Shown here: one piece after another, positions 1 to 9,832 of the stretch
Position numbering within the stretch: the first letter of the stretch is position 1
How the letters are laid out: the number at the start of each line of letters is the position of its first letter
Notes under the pieces: generated by a model
The model's database searches: none
What the model was told of the DNA's origin: nothing
The model's input: the letters and a program-made list of their open reading frames with translations, nothing else
Position numbers and translations under genes: made by a program
Assembly (NCBI GenBank): GCA_946902985.2
Contig: OX336391.1
Span: forward strand, 143,843,074 to 143,907,073
Direction: 5' to 3'
DNA: 64,000 nt
DNA from: Meconema thalassinum
Taxonomy: Eukaryota; Arthropoda; Insecta; Orthoptera; Tettigoniidae

Positions 1-1400
1 CCCAAAATGCCATATTTCCAACTTCAATATTTTTGACTGGGTGATGATGAGTGAGTGAATGAGTCAGGACATTTTCTTTCAATTTTTTTTCTTCAGAATT
101 TAACCCCTCCCGATGAACCTCTTCAATTTGATTGATAAAAGAAACTGTCGCACAGCTATTTACTTACTTTAAAGCAGTTTTTCCCCCCTGAGTTTGATGA
201 GTGAGTGAGTCAGTCAATCAGTTAGGACACTTTCTTTCCTGTCCCCCCCCCCCCAGAATTTCACCCCTCCCCGTGGGCCCCTTAAATTGGATTTATGAAA
301 AAACGGGCAACACATATTTACCTATTTTTATGCTGATTATTTCCCGCTGAGTTTCAAACTCCTCGCCTATGTCGTTTAAGAGATACACGCTCCGTTAGGA
401 ATCTTTCAATCCCCACTTTTCACCCCTTTCACCTCATAATATACACCACATCGAAAAACCCTCAGACACGTGTCTTCTTAACTTTTAATGATGAGTTTAT
501 ATGCCGTGTATCATATCCCCCAATGAAACCAATCGGGAGATATTGTTATTCAATGAAATGCAGGTTTAACCCCCTTAAGACCCCTTTAGAACCTGAATAT
601 CCGAAAATCCTCCCTTAGTAGACGGTTTTGACATACAATGAACATATCCCCAAACTGTCATGTTTCTAACTTCAATAATTTTGGCTGGGCGATGATGAGT
701 GAGTGAGTGAGTCAGGACATTTTCTTTCAATTTTCTTTTTTCAGAATTTCACCCCTCACCATGAACCCCTTAAATTTGATTTATGAAAAAAAAAACTGTC
801 GAACAGCTATTTACTTACTTTAACGCAGTTTTCCCCCGGAGTTTGATGAGTGAGTGAGTCAGTCAATCAGTTAGGACACTTTCTTTCCTGTCCGCCCCCC
901 CCTCCCCTCCCAGAATTTCACCCCTCCCCATGGGCCCCTAAAATTGGATTTATGAAAAAAAAACGGTCAAACACATATTTACTTCTTTTTTATGCTGATT
1001 TTTTCCCGCTGAGTTTCAAACTCCTCGCCTATGTCGTTTAAGAAATACGCCGTCCGTTAGGAATCTTTCAATCCCCACTTTTCACCCCTTTCACCTCATA
1101 ATATACACCACATCGAAAAACCCTCAGACACGTGTCTTCTTATTTTTAATTATGAGTTTATAGGCCGAGGATCACATCCCCAATGAAACCAATCGGGAGA
1201 TATTGCTATTCAATGAAATGCAGGTCTACCCCCGTAACACCCCTTTAGAACCTGAATATACAAAAATCCTCTCTTAGTGGGCATTTGCGGCCCTTGGGGA
1301 AGCAGCATACCAAATTCATTCCAATCCGTTCGGTGGTTTCTGAGATTTCGTGATGAATGAATGTGTGAGTGAGTGAGTGGTATTTGACAAATATATAGTA
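1..1400. repeat. Two tandem copies of a ~647-bp dispersed repeat
   Basis: Copy one covers about 1-646 and copy two about 647-1260. Each holds a run of TGAG/GAGT repeats, a 'caggacattttctttc' block, a C-rich tract, a 'cacatatttac' block and the phrase 'accacatcgaaaaaccctc'. The copies differ by scattered substitutions and small indels. The segment ends near 1400 with a GAGT-rich tract followed by 'gacaaatatatagtagaag', like the 3' end of other insect interspersed repeats. No real ORF is present; the 63-residue frame at 850 reads through the C-tract. Family unknown. Confidence 0.75.
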
Positions 1401-1824
1401 GAAGATAGTGTCAAGTCATTGTTATGCTAAACTCGGTTGACAGTGCTGTGTGAGCAGTTGAGTAACTAACGGGATTTCACGTAAAGATCCTCATTTTCTA
1501 TACCGGTAGTGCAGAGCGCAACTCGTATCCAGTCGGCCGTGTCTCGACTTGCGTTATGTTGCCATGGAAATGATCTGCCTTGCCATTCCTTCATGAGTAT
1601 ATTTTATGATTTGATTAGCCTGTGCTTGAGTGCAAAAGGGCCGAAATCAGAAGAATAAGAAAGACTATCGAAAATTCATGTAGCCAGCGGTTCCTTCTGG
1701 GTCCTAAACTATGTGTATGCAAAATTTGGTTGAGATTGGTGGAACGGTGTAGATTTGTATACGGAACCAACCCACATACATACATACATACAGACTTTCA
1801 CTTTTATATATTAGATAGGATTAG
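1401..1824. other. Unclassified spacer ending in a short dispersed-repeat tail
   Basis: No gene seen. The stretch from about 1650 to 1815 has the wording of insect repeat 3' ends: a 'caaaatttggttgagattgg' phrase, then a (CATA)n run and 'cttttatatattagatagg'. The 89-residue frame at 1622 has no ATG at its first codon and runs through this repeat, so I do not regard it as a gene. Confidence 0.5.
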
Positions 1825-2079
1825 TGTTCTAGAAGGCCCTAATCTCACAATATCGCGACTTATACTTTCAACCGTGTTGATGAAGGTTTAATTTTGAGTT
1901 CTAAACGCTTTGAATCTCACAACATAGTGCCATCAGCTATCACTAGTGTTACTGAAGTTAGGATTTTAGAAGGCCTAGAATCTCTCAACTTCATGGCTCT
2001 ATCTACTATCACCTGTGTTACTGAAGTTTAAAGTTACGATTCTAGAAGGCCTTGAATCCCTCATATTCGCGGCTTTATG
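1825..2079. repeat. ~75-bp minisatellite, left block
   Basis: Degenerate tandem units read roughly 'tctagaaggccttgaatc', then 'ctcaacttcatggctttatc', then 'tactatcaccagtgttactg', at a spacing of about 63-78 bp. The array continues at 9534 beyond the retrovirus and at 10656 beyond a LINE, so one array was cut by two later insertions. The last four bases (2076-2079, TATG) form the left target-site duplication of the retrovirus. Confidence 0.85.
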
Positions 2080-2747
2080 AGTTAAGTTTGTCGCTTAACA
2101 GTCTTCTTTAGTGATGTATTAAGATTTTGTCGCTACTGCTAAGTCAGTAGGTCTCGTGGTTCTTACTTCTGATGAGTAGTATCTGCTTTCTATGAATGAG
2201 AACTCGTTGGTTAGATTGTAGATGTATTTATTAATCTTTGACAATCCAATATATACAAGTTAACACCAGACAGTCAACCTGTTTGGTCACTGCTGTAACT
2301 GGAAGAGTCTGTGTGCTCCTCAGCGCAGGGCTTTTATACAGTTCCTTCACAAGGGGGGGAACAATGTGTGTCATACAGAATATGGACTCACCCTTCACAA
2401 GGGGGAGGACAATGTGCGTCATACAGCATATGGAATCATGGTTCCTATAACAGGAATTCTATGAAGTGAACACTCATAAGCAGTGTGTCATTTCCTTGGT
2501 TCCGAGAATAAGAATTCTCTGAATAGGGGCTTTTATACAAATCCTCCCTTCACAAGGGAGAGAGCCATGTGCGTCATTGATTCATGGTTCCGATAACAGG
2601 AATTCCATGAAGTGCACACTCATAGATAGTGGGGTGAACATATCGAGATATACAGAATGACAGATACACATCTGCGGTAATAATAATAATCATAAGTCTT
2701 AGTTTAGAATGGGGTCTGGAGTTCGACCCTAGACGGAATACATAACT
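2080..2747 (-). repeat. 3' LTR of the endogenous retrovirus (668 bp)
   Basis: On the plus strand it begins AGTTAAGTTTGTCGC and ends GGAATACATAACT, and it matches the LTR at 8798-9533 nearly base for base. It has one copy of the segment containing 'gcagtgtgtcatttccttgg', where the other LTR has two, which accounts for the 68-bp length difference. It carries internal repeats of 'cttcacaaggggg' and of '(a)caggaattc(t/c)atgaagtg'. The short frames seen on both strands here are LTR sequence, not genes. Confidence 0.95.
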
Positions 2748-2759
2748 CCTCCACCCTTT
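2748..2759 (-). promoter_or_regulatory. Polypurine tract for plus-strand priming
   Basis: Read on the minus strand the bases are AAAGGGTGGAGG, immediately before the AGTTATG start of the 3' LTR. This is the expected position and composition for the RNase H-resistant primer of second-strand synthesis. It lies about 30 bases after the env stop codon. Confidence 0.85.
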
Positions 2760-2787
2760 GTTGATCGTTATCGTCCTCGGTAACAAT

Positions 2788-4170
2788 TTACTTAAATCTA
2801 TTTTTTACAGATTTAATACATTGATTTATCCTTGTTCTATATATTAACAGGATAACACAGAAAATAAGTATTATAATACTTGTGTTCACAGATACAAAAG
2901 TCTTCATTTTAGTATTATATTCTTGAATGGGTTTTAAATCTAACTTCATTCCTTTCACATCGAGGTGGGATGAATGGAAATTTATTTCGGTCTTAACGTA
3001 TTGATCACTTGGAGTTGTCAGGAGTGGAAACAGGTGCACATAATTTGTAGGTTGCTGTTGCAAAGTTATGCCCATACTGGTAATAAGGCAAGACTCATTT
3101 GAGTAGATAACATATGATCCTGCTAATTTTATAGTTCTCTGAGATTCTGGGCAGGTTTGCAAGATTATTTGAGGAATTTTTCTAGAGAAAAGGCTATGCT
3201 TCTTATTTAGTGGTTGAAATAGTTGTACCTCGTTTTTTACAGTGGCAAATTGACATCTGGTAGTGTCCGTTAAATTACATGAAGTTATTCTAGTATTAAA
3301 GAGTATACATGCGTAATATTGAGTAATTTTTATACAAGGTGCGTTAGACCATCTTAAGGTAGGTCCTTGCAAGTAATATTTTTCCGGAGGGATTAATATT
3401 AGATTATTGCTAGGTACAGGAGAAATTTTATACAATGTATAAGTTTTAGCATCAGTGATTGGCATATATAATATTACAACCATTTCTTCGTTCATCATGA
3501 GAACTTGCGTTTTTGACAGTTTAAGGTTCTCAAATTGATGATACTGGTCAGTATGAATTATAGTTTTTGTTGGGTAGATTAGTTGTAAATGTTTTACAGC
3601 ATTTGTTAAATCCTTTTGGGAGAACATCTTGATATTTGTCATTTCATTAAATGACAAGCTAATAGTATCTTGCATTACTTGTATGATTTTATCTAATTTG
3701 TTCGTACACAAGAGCACATATTGTTGATGTTCCAGAAGGTTAATCTTGAAGTCTTCTTCTTGTAAAATACCTTTAATTACCTTCATATTATAGTTTACAT
3801 GGTTCATTTCATTATAGAACTTTTGAGCAATGGAATTACTGAATGATACTAATTTATTAATATGTTTAATTTCTTTGGCGTTACTTTGTTTTAGTGCTTT
3901 TAATTGTTCCTGTAGATTGTCTAGATCATCTTGGTCTAGATTACCTGATATGAATTTAATTATACTACCTAAACCATTTATAAGACCTCTCTTACGTCTA
4001 GGTGTAGCAGGCAGCAACTTATTTAATTCCTTTTTTGTTTCTTTAATTGATTCTCTTAATTCTGATATTAGATAAGGAAAAGTATTATTGCTTCGTGATA
4101 CGAGACTTGAGATAGTGTCTTGAATATTATTATAAGATTGTTTTAAACTCGTTAAATTGAAATGAAACAT
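2788..4170 (-). CDS. env: Retroviral envelope-like fusion protein (F-type), 460 aa from first ATG
   Basis: Membrane fusion glycoprotein of the errantivirus type, related in the literature to baculovirus F proteins. Visible features are a basic furin-like site RRKR near residues 58-61, followed directly by a hydrophobic, glycine-bearing segment (GLINGLGSIIKF) that fits a fusion peptide; a helical region after it; several N-x-S/T sites; cysteines in the ectodomain; and a hydrophobic span at about residues 428-446 (IIILIFCVILLIY) followed by a short basic tail that fits a membrane anchor. No signal peptide follows the listed ATG. The same frame is open upstream to about 4235, overlapping the integrase end, so expression from a spliced mRNA is likely, as known for errantiviruses. 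The frame has no stop or frameshift. Whether it is functional cannot be judged. Confidence 0.85.
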   Translation of the reverse strand: MFHFNLTSLKQSYNNIQDTISSLVSRSNNTFPYLISELRESIKETKKELNKLLPATPRRKRGLINGLGSIIKFISGNLDQDDLDNLQEQLKALKQSNAKEIKHINKLVSFSNSIAQKFYNEMNHVNYNMKVIKGILQEEDFKINLLEHQQYVLLCTNKLDKIIQVMQDTISLSFNEMTNIKMFSQKDLTNAVKHLQLIYPTKTIIHTDQYHQFENLKLSKTQVLMMNEEMVVILYMPITDAKTYTLYKISPVPSNNLILIPPEKYYLQGPTLRWSNAPCIKITQYYACILFNTRITSCNLTDTTRCQFATVKNEVQLFQPLNKKHSLFSRKIPQIILQTCPESQRTIKLAGSYVIYSNESCLITSMGITLQQQPTNYVHLFPLLTTPSDQYVKTEINFHSSHLDVKGMKLDLKPIQEYNTKMKTFVSVNTSIIILIFCVILLIYRTRINQCIKSVKNRFK

Positions 4171-4205
4171 GAACCGGTGATAATCGTTAATTATTAAGGC
4201 TGGTC

Positions 4206-5135
4206 CTAATGAGTCGGCATAGAATCCTTATGTCTGGATGGGCTGTGTGATGATGGTGCCATATCCGGGGAGGAATCTAGAATAAGAAATTTTCTTTTTG
4301 GTTTAATGTCCCGAAAATTCCTTACATGAGTTTTACCGTTTCTCATTTTACAGTATACCCTGTTTTCTTCAATTTTGGTAGTGATACCTTCGTTGTACAG
4401 GTTTTTTGATTTCTTGTTTCTGGTGAGGGGATCTAATACGTAGACAGTTTCATTAATTTTGTAATTATGATTGAAAGTGTCGGTGTTCGGTTTAGTATGA
4501 CTCTCTTTTACAATTTTCAACTGATTTCCTTGTCTTTCAATGTATTCATTGATTTTGGGACATGGCGAGAAGACGTGGTCTAAAGCCTTATAGTATGGTC
4601 CGTATAGAACGTTGAAAGGAGGTTGTTTAGTAGTGAAATGGATTGAAGAATTGTAATTCGTGATTATGGTGGTCACGAGCTCTGAGAGCGGAGTGAACTT
4701 ATCGTGATCTCTGGAGATACGACGTTTCTCTAGAAGGGTCGAATTCAGTCTTTCTACTGGAGAATTAGATGAAGAATTCAAAGGGGTAGTAGCGTGATAT
4801 TCGATGTTCGTGGCTTTACAATATTCTTTTATGACATTGTTTTCGAACTCTCCTCCTTGGTCATGTGTGATTTTCCTTGGGAATCCATGGTGGGAAAAGT
4901 AAACTTGTAATTGGCTTAGTGTGGCCAGACCTGTACCATTTGGTAAAATGTAGGCTTGTCCATACTTTGAAAAAATGTCAATTATAGTTAATATGCGACT
5001 TTGCTCGAAGTGAAACGTGTCGATGTGAATTTGAGAGAAAGGGTGATCGGCGGTGATGGGACCTTGGTTCGATACCTCGTTAGGGTGTCTCTCGTATTTG
5101 TTTCTTTGACAGAGGTTACATTGATTGATGATGTC
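4206..5135 (-). pseudogene. pol: Integrase core and C-terminal part of pol
   Basis: Integrase inserts the cDNA into the host chromosome. The open frame starts just after an in-frame TAG (5136-5138). It first shows the CNLC pair that closes the zinc-binding domain, then the catalytic triad in order: D in HIDTF, D in THDQGGEF, E in SPVERL. The C-terminal part (about the last 90 residues) ends in a basic KPKRK stretch and resembles the chromatin-facing tail of gypsy-type integrases. The first ATG lies well downstream, at 4781, so this is the remnant of a larger polyprotein, not a free gene. The HH half of the zinc finger lies in another frame upstream. Confidence 0.85.
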
Positions 5136-5146
5136 CTAATTTGTTC

Positions 5147-5452
5147 TTATAAGCGAGGCCAGTAGTATTTGGTCTTAAGATGTTCGTAAGTTTCTACTAT
5201 ACCATTGTGGTTTTCAGAATGATAGTGTGAAATCAGCTGTCTCTGAGTTTCGGGGATTTCAATGTCTTCCAAGAATTTGGATGACCTGATAATGATTAGT
5301 TCAGAAGTAAATAGCTTCTGGCATGCCCTGATGAATGGGATCTCGAGAGTGATATCGTCAAAATAAGTAGCGTACTTGTTTGAAGTTACTATTATTTTGA
5401 GGAGGTGATTTGCTAAATCTTCCTGAAGATTCTTCTTTGTGACAATCATCAT
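5147..5452 (-). pseudogene. pol: Integrase N-terminal zinc-binding segment, out of frame
   Basis: A 101-residue frame contains the HYHSENHNG and YEHLKTKYYWP wording typical of the H2C2 integrase head. The two cysteines that complete the finger lie in a different frame, at about 5115-5125. At least one frameshift plus the TAG at 5136-5138 separates the two halves. The frame overlaps the preceding pol remnant by an ATGA arrangement (5449-5452), so there is a second frame change there. This is a decayed part of the pol polyprotein. Confidence 0.8.
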
Positions 5453-6150
5453 GTGTCTGGTACATTTTTAAACAGGTTTTGTTTAAGTACCTTGGGATAA
5501 TTACCATATTTTACAATAATCTGATTGCGGTTTTGGTTTAAGTTCCGTTCAGATATTTTCAATGTGAATATGGGGTCTGCTTGGTTTGAATGGACAGTTT
5601 CATTATCCATATCATTTTGGTAGGTGTCATCTCCGGGGATGGCAATGATTGAAGCTGCTTCATCAGCCATGTTAATCTCTACTCTAGAGAGTGCGTCTGC
5701 GACATATTTAGTTTTGTCTTTGACGTAATCAGACTCTCCTGGTTTTGTGTGGGGATATTCTTGAATGTTACCGTATGTAATGGAATTTATTTCCATTGGC
5801 TCAACTAAAATTGGTTCCTTAAACTCGTGTTTTAGTTGTCTCTCTGTGGGCTGTATGGCTTGGTGAGTTTTGGCATCTAAGAGATACATTTCACCATATT
5901 TAAAATTCAGAACATACTCTTCTTCTTTTTCGATATTGACGGGAATCGCAGTGTTAGCTGTATCTACCGTGGGTTGAAAATGATTCACTTGATTATGTGA
6001 AGAATGAAAGTGAAACGGTATGTCTGTGCTGTTGAGAGTGACTAGGTTCGAGGCGTAGTCAATCTTTGCGTCTAATTGAGCGAAATCTGTGCTATCTAAA
6101 TTATTTAAGTCTTCGATTTTGATGGCGGGGCCAAGCGAAAATCCTGAGAC
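5449..6150 (-). pseudogene. pol: Deleted pol remnant: protease edge fused to RNase H tail
   Basis: The frame is open upstream of the listed ATG (5988) and crosses the gag stop in the -1 frame, which fits a gag-pol frameshift. The part just after the gag stop resembles the tail of a gypsy-type protease (a 'LDAKIDYA..LVTLN' phrase). Further on, the tail of RNase H appears as KYVADALSR, at residues 94-102 counted from the ATG. No DTG protease site, no polymerase palm motifs and no YxDD box can be found between them. An internal deletion of well over 1 kb has removed the replicative core. The residue order is seen directly; the deletion is inferred from family length. Confidence 0.75.
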
Positions 6151-7271
6151 TGTTCCTCTGTATCGTACTCATATTCATAGTACTGAGTGTCGTACTCTTT
6201 CGGGTAGTTTTGTATGTTGTACTCATCTACATACTCTAGTGATTGCTGTATGGGACCTAAAGCTTCCTGTTCGATGTCTTCTGAAGGTTCTAAGTGAGCA
6301 TTCAGATTACCTCTAATGGTTGAAACACCGGACATCGGCTGTGGAAATATTTGCTGGTTAGTGGGTGTGAAACGTCGGCCAATATTATTGGGAGTTGGGT
6401 AAGGACGATTCATAGAGTTTGGTGGCTTGAAAGGCTGAGTGTTCGGAGCTTGAGCGTGTCCGAAAATTGGTTGTGGTTTATCTTTAAAGAAGGGTCTGTG
6501 GGTTTGATTTTGCATGAAAGGTTGGTTAAATGGGTTCCTTGGTGGAGCTGGGTTAAAATTCGAGAATGGATTGTGTGCTGAGTGGCCTAGTGGTCGAGCT
6601 GTTGGAAACTTGCTAGGAGGTAGTTTTCCTCTTAGTTGGTCCATGTAATCTTCATGGGCACGATCGTTATCATAAGACCTGCATAACCTGAGACAATGAT
6701 TCAGGTCTGTAATCTGTGCATATCTTAAGTATGAACGGTAGGGTTCCAACACTCCTGCTTTAAATGTATTTAGGCTTAACTCTTCAAGTTCTCTTAATTT
6801 CAATTCCAAAATTTGATTTTGGTAATTGAGTTTGCATAAGCTTTTGCATTGCAAAGTCAATCCTTCCAATTTATCATGGTAGTCGTTGTATGATTCGTTT
6901 CTTTTCTGGAAGCAATTAGAGATCTCCTGGATGAGAAGTCTCTCGTCTTTGACGTTACTATATTTTCTTATGAGTTTATCTTTAATTTTTTCATAAGTAC
7001 TGTTGGCTTCTAAGTCAAGAATGCTACATGCTTCACCTTTTAGTTTTGACTTTATGACGTTAAATAGGAAGTCATTTATTAATACTGAGTTTGTAGCTGA
7101 CGCTATTCTCTTATGAGTGTTTAGAAACGATTCTGTTCTTGCTAAGAAATAGTCAAGACTGCAAGAATTAGTGCCGTTAAATTCAGGCAAAAGCTGTATC
7201 TGAGCATATTCGAATTTTGAAAGTAACTCGGTTTCAGGCATTTTGTTTGAATTTATAAAGGCGGTTTTCAA
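6105..7271 (-). CDS. gag: Gag-like structural protein, 388 aa
   Basis: Structural protein of the virus-like particle. The start at 7271 gives residues 1-388; a second methionine follows at residue 11. The first ~210 residues form the helical capsid-like part with the phrase LLPEFNGT near the N-terminus, usual in gypsy-group Gag proteins. From about residue 215 to 320 the chain is rich in proline, asparagine, phenylalanine and glutamine (RNPFNQPF, KPQPIFGH), and the end is acidic with many tyrosines. No CCHC zinc knuckle is visible, which is common in errantivirus Gag. The frame has no break. The pol frame begins at -1 in the last ~45 bases. Confidence 0.85.
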   Translation of the reverse strand: MKTAFINSNKMPETELLSKFEYAQIQLLPEFNGTNSCSLDYFLARTESFLNTHKRIASATNSVLINDFLFNVIKSKLKGEACSILDLEANSTYEKIKDKLIRKYSNVKDERLLIQEISNCFQKRNESYNDYHDKLEGLTLQCKSLCKLNYQNQILELKLRELEELSLNTFKAGVLEPYRSYLRYAQITDLNHCLRLCRSYDNDRAHEDYMDQLRGKLPPSKFPTARPLGHSAHNPFSNFNPAPPRNPFNQPFMQNQTHRPFFKDKPQPIFGHAQAPNTQPFKPPNSMNRPYPTPNNIGRRFTPTNQQIFPQPMSGVSTIRGNLNAHLEPSEDIEQEALGPIQQSLEYVDEYNIQNYPKEYDTQYYEYEYDTEEQSQDFRLAPPSKSKT

Positions 7272-7366
7272 AATTGTTTATAATAAATATTTAATTTGCT
7301 AGATTAAATTTTGTAACAGTGGTTACTTTTAAAAGTCAATTACTTACTTATAAGTGTTAATTATTA
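7272..7366. other. Untranslated leader between gag and the 69-bp repeat
   Basis: AT-rich retroviral leader immediately upstream of gag in element orientation. No motif recognised. Confidence 0.5.
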
Positions 7367-7720
7367 ATCAAAATATATATGAAAGAGCCCCGGTTAGGTT
7401 TTCACAATAAAGGAAATAACTTATTATTATTAATAATCAAAATATATGTGAAAGAGCCCCGGTTAGGTTTTCACAATAAAGGAAATAACTTATTATTATT
7501 ATTGATCAAAATATATGTGAAAGAGCCCCGGTTAGGTTTTCACAATAAAGGAAATAACTTATTATTATTAATAATCAAAATATATGTGAAAGAGCCCCAG
7601 TTAGGTTTTCACAATAAAAGAAATAACTTATTATTATTATTATTAATCAAAATATATGTGAAAGAGCCCCGGTTAGGTTTTCACAATAAAGGAAATAAGT
7701 TATTATTATTATTAATCTAA
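7367..7720 (-). repeat. Five tandem 69-bp units in the retroviral leader
   Basis: Units begin at about 7367, 7436, 7505, 7574 and 7646, with a partial sixth at 7715. Each contains 'gaaagagccccggttaggtt' and ends with an ATT-rich run; one unit is 72 bp because of an extra ATT. On the plus strand the period is a multiple of three, so it creates a false 113-residue repetitive frame. Position in the 5' leader, between the primer site and gag, suggests an insulator-like or packaging role by analogy with the gypsy leader repeats. That role is inference. Confidence 0.9.
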
Positions 7721-8779
7721 AATTAATGATATGTGGATATCTCGTTTAGATTCTCCACAATATGAACTAGTAAAATGATAAAATTAATTATATGTCTTCT
7801 GAAATGAGGATGATGATTGACGATGATAATAAATATTTAATTATTTTATTAATTCCTCTAATAGTGACAAGCGAAAGACCAGTATGGGCTGCACTAACTC
7901 ACTTTTGTTAGGAAATGATATAACTTTATTATTACTTTTTTGTTTTAATTGTTTAGTTACAATATTAATTCAAAAGTAAATAAAGAGTGTAAGGTCTGCT
8001 AATTAGAGCCCACTAAATTATTTCCTCTTGAAAGTACAAATATTTATTATTATGTATTTATTATTTGTTTTAAGTTTATTAATTTTAATTCAAATCGAAA
8101 TGACAAGGCAAACTCTACTAGTTAAATTTAACTGTAATTTGTTTTCGTTTGAAAGGGAAAGAATGTATTATTTAGGTTTCATTATTATTATTGTTGCTCT
8201 CCCAATTTGTTACTTGAAATATTGAACCATGCTTTACTAATAATACTCTAGTTCACAAATAAGGTATTATTTGGAGTTTGACTTACAGACAAGAAAAGAT
8301 GATCAGTGCTGGCTGCATCCTCTTGGAACTGCGGAGTAGGTTGGTTCTCTTGTGTCGTCGTGTGGTCGGAAAGCGCTTCTGGAGCGTTGTCGGCACGTAC
8401 GGCGATGGCGGTCGGTTGTTGCGAAAGGCGTTTTCTTGGAGCGTGAGCTTCTTGGAACGTTTGTCGGCGAACTTCCTTCCTTCCGTTAAGTTAGCAAAGT
8501 TGGTTGTGGACGAAAGGCGTCTCTCTTGGTACGTTGTCAGTTCCACTTCTAACTTGCTTCCTTCAAGCTGGCGAAGTCGTTTGTGGACGAAAGGCCTCCC
8601 TGAGGTTGTCAGTACCACTCCTGGCTTGCTGGCTGATTCATAGAAACGATGACTGCATCTAGTACTGAAGATAGGTACCTTGGTGTCGCTAGTATAGTGA
8701 CGAAAGGCCTCCTTGTGAGGTTTGTCAGAACACTGTACTAACTTACTCGTAGATTATCTGGCAAGGATAATCGTTACCT
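7721..8779 (-). other. 5' untranslated leader of the retrovirus
   Basis: About 1 kb between the primer-binding site and the 69-bp array. Part (8290-8740) is GC-richer and carries loosely repeated 'gtggacgaaaggc' blocks at about 8505, 8583 and 8698, which produce overlapping frames on both strands that I regard as chance. A splice donor for env would be expected in this region or in gag, but I cannot place it. Confidence 0.6.
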
Positions 8780-8798
8780 ATTCCGGACTGGGCCCCCA
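8779..8798 (-). promoter_or_regulatory. Candidate primer-binding site
   Basis: Directly inside the 5' LTR, the minus strand reads (T)GGGGGCCCAGTCCGGAAT. Position is right for the tRNA primer site. The TGGGGGC start and TCCGG core resemble the 3' end of tRNA-Pro more than the Lys or Ser primers usual for errantiviruses. The match is imperfect, so the tRNA identity is tentative. Confidence 0.5.
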
Positions 8799-9533
8799 GT
8801 TAAGTTTGTCGCTTAGCAGTCTTCTTTAGTGATGTATTAAGAAGTTGTCGCTACTGCTAAGTCAGTAGGTCTCGTGGTTCTTACTTCTGATGAGTAGTAT
8901 CTGCTTTCTATGAATGAGAACGCGTTGGTTAGTTTGTAGATGTATTTATTAATCTTTGACAATCCAATATATACAAGTTAACACCAGACAGTCAACCTGT
9001 TTGGTCACTGCTGTAACTGGAAGAGTCTGTGTGCTCCTCAGCGCAGGGCTTTTATACAGTTCCTTCACAAGGGGGGGAACAATGTGTGTCATACAGAATA
9101 TGGACTCACCCTTCACAAGGGGGAGGACAATGTGCGTCATACAGCATATGGACTCATGGTTCCTATAACAGGAATTCTATGAAGTGAACACTCACAAGCA
9201 GTGTGTCATTTCCTTGGTTCCGAGAATAAGAATTCTCTGAATTGAATACAAACGAACACTCATATGCAGTGTGTCATTTCCTTGGTTCCGAGAATAAGAA
9301 TTCTCTGAATAGGGGCTTTTATACAAATCCTCCCTTCACAAGGGAGAGAGCCATGTGCGTCATTGATTCATGGTTCCGATAACAGGAATTCCATGAAGTG
9401 CACACTAATAGATAGTGGAGTGAACATATCAAGATATACAGAATGACAGATACACATCTGCAGTAATAATAATAATCATAAGTCTTAGTTTAGAATGGGG
9501 TCTGGAGTTCGACCCTAGACGGAATACATAACT
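8798..9533 (-). repeat. 5' LTR of the endogenous retrovirus (736 bp)
   Basis: Pairs with the LTR at 2080-2747 and begins and ends with the same AGTTA/TAACT. It carries a tandem duplication of about 68 bp (about 9187-9310), so the 'gcagtgtgtcatttccttgg' block occurs twice. In element orientation this is the LTR that would hold the promoter. I could not assign U3, R and U5 borders. Confidence 0.95.
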
Positions 9534-9832
9534 TATGTACTATCACCAGTGTCACTGAAGTTTCTAGTTTGGGTCCTAGAAGGTCTTGAATCTCTCAAGT
9601 TCATGACTTTATCTACTATCACCAGTGTTGCTGAAGTTTCAATTAATGGTTCTAAACGGCCTTGAATTTCTCAACTTCGTAGCCTTATCTACTATAGCCA
9701 GTATTACTGAAGTATAAAGTTAGGGTTCTAGGACGTGTTGAATCTCTCAACTTCATGGCCTTATCTACTGTCACTAGTGTTGTTGAAGTTTCATGTTAAG
9801 ATTCTAAAAGGCCTTGTATCTCTCAACGTCAT
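9534..9832. repeat. ~75-bp minisatellite, middle block
   Basis: About four units continue the array from 2079. The first bases (TATG, 9534-9537) are the right duplication of the retrovirus. The last nine (9824-9832, CAACGTCAT) are the left duplication of the LINE that follows. Confidence 0.85.

Larger units (their letters stand above)
2076..9537 (-). mobile_element. Endogenous errantivirus-like LTR retrotransposon with 4-bp TSD
   Basis: A complete provirus-shaped insertion on the minus strand. Transcription would start in the right LTR and run leftwards through gag, pol remnant, integrase and env. It is bounded by TATG at 2076-2079 and 9534-9537. Joining the flanks restores one minisatellite unit, which confirms the boundaries. 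The LTR ends are AGTTA...TAACT, as in insect gypsy-group errantiviruses. The element is defective: most of protease, reverse transcriptase and RNase H is missing, pol is frameshifted, and an in-frame stop precedes the integrase core. The gag and env reading frames remain long and open. About a dozen substitutions between the LTRs indicate a fairly recent insertion. Confidence 0.95.

Noticed and set aside
7379..7720. 113-residue frame with repeated KEPRLGFHNKGNN
   Set aside because: It is the wrong-strand reading of the 69-bp retroviral leader repeat, whose period is a multiple of three.
8278..8643. Overlapping 121- and 111-residue frames on opposite strands
   Set aside because: They lie in the GC-richer retroviral leader, lack any domain and mirror each other.
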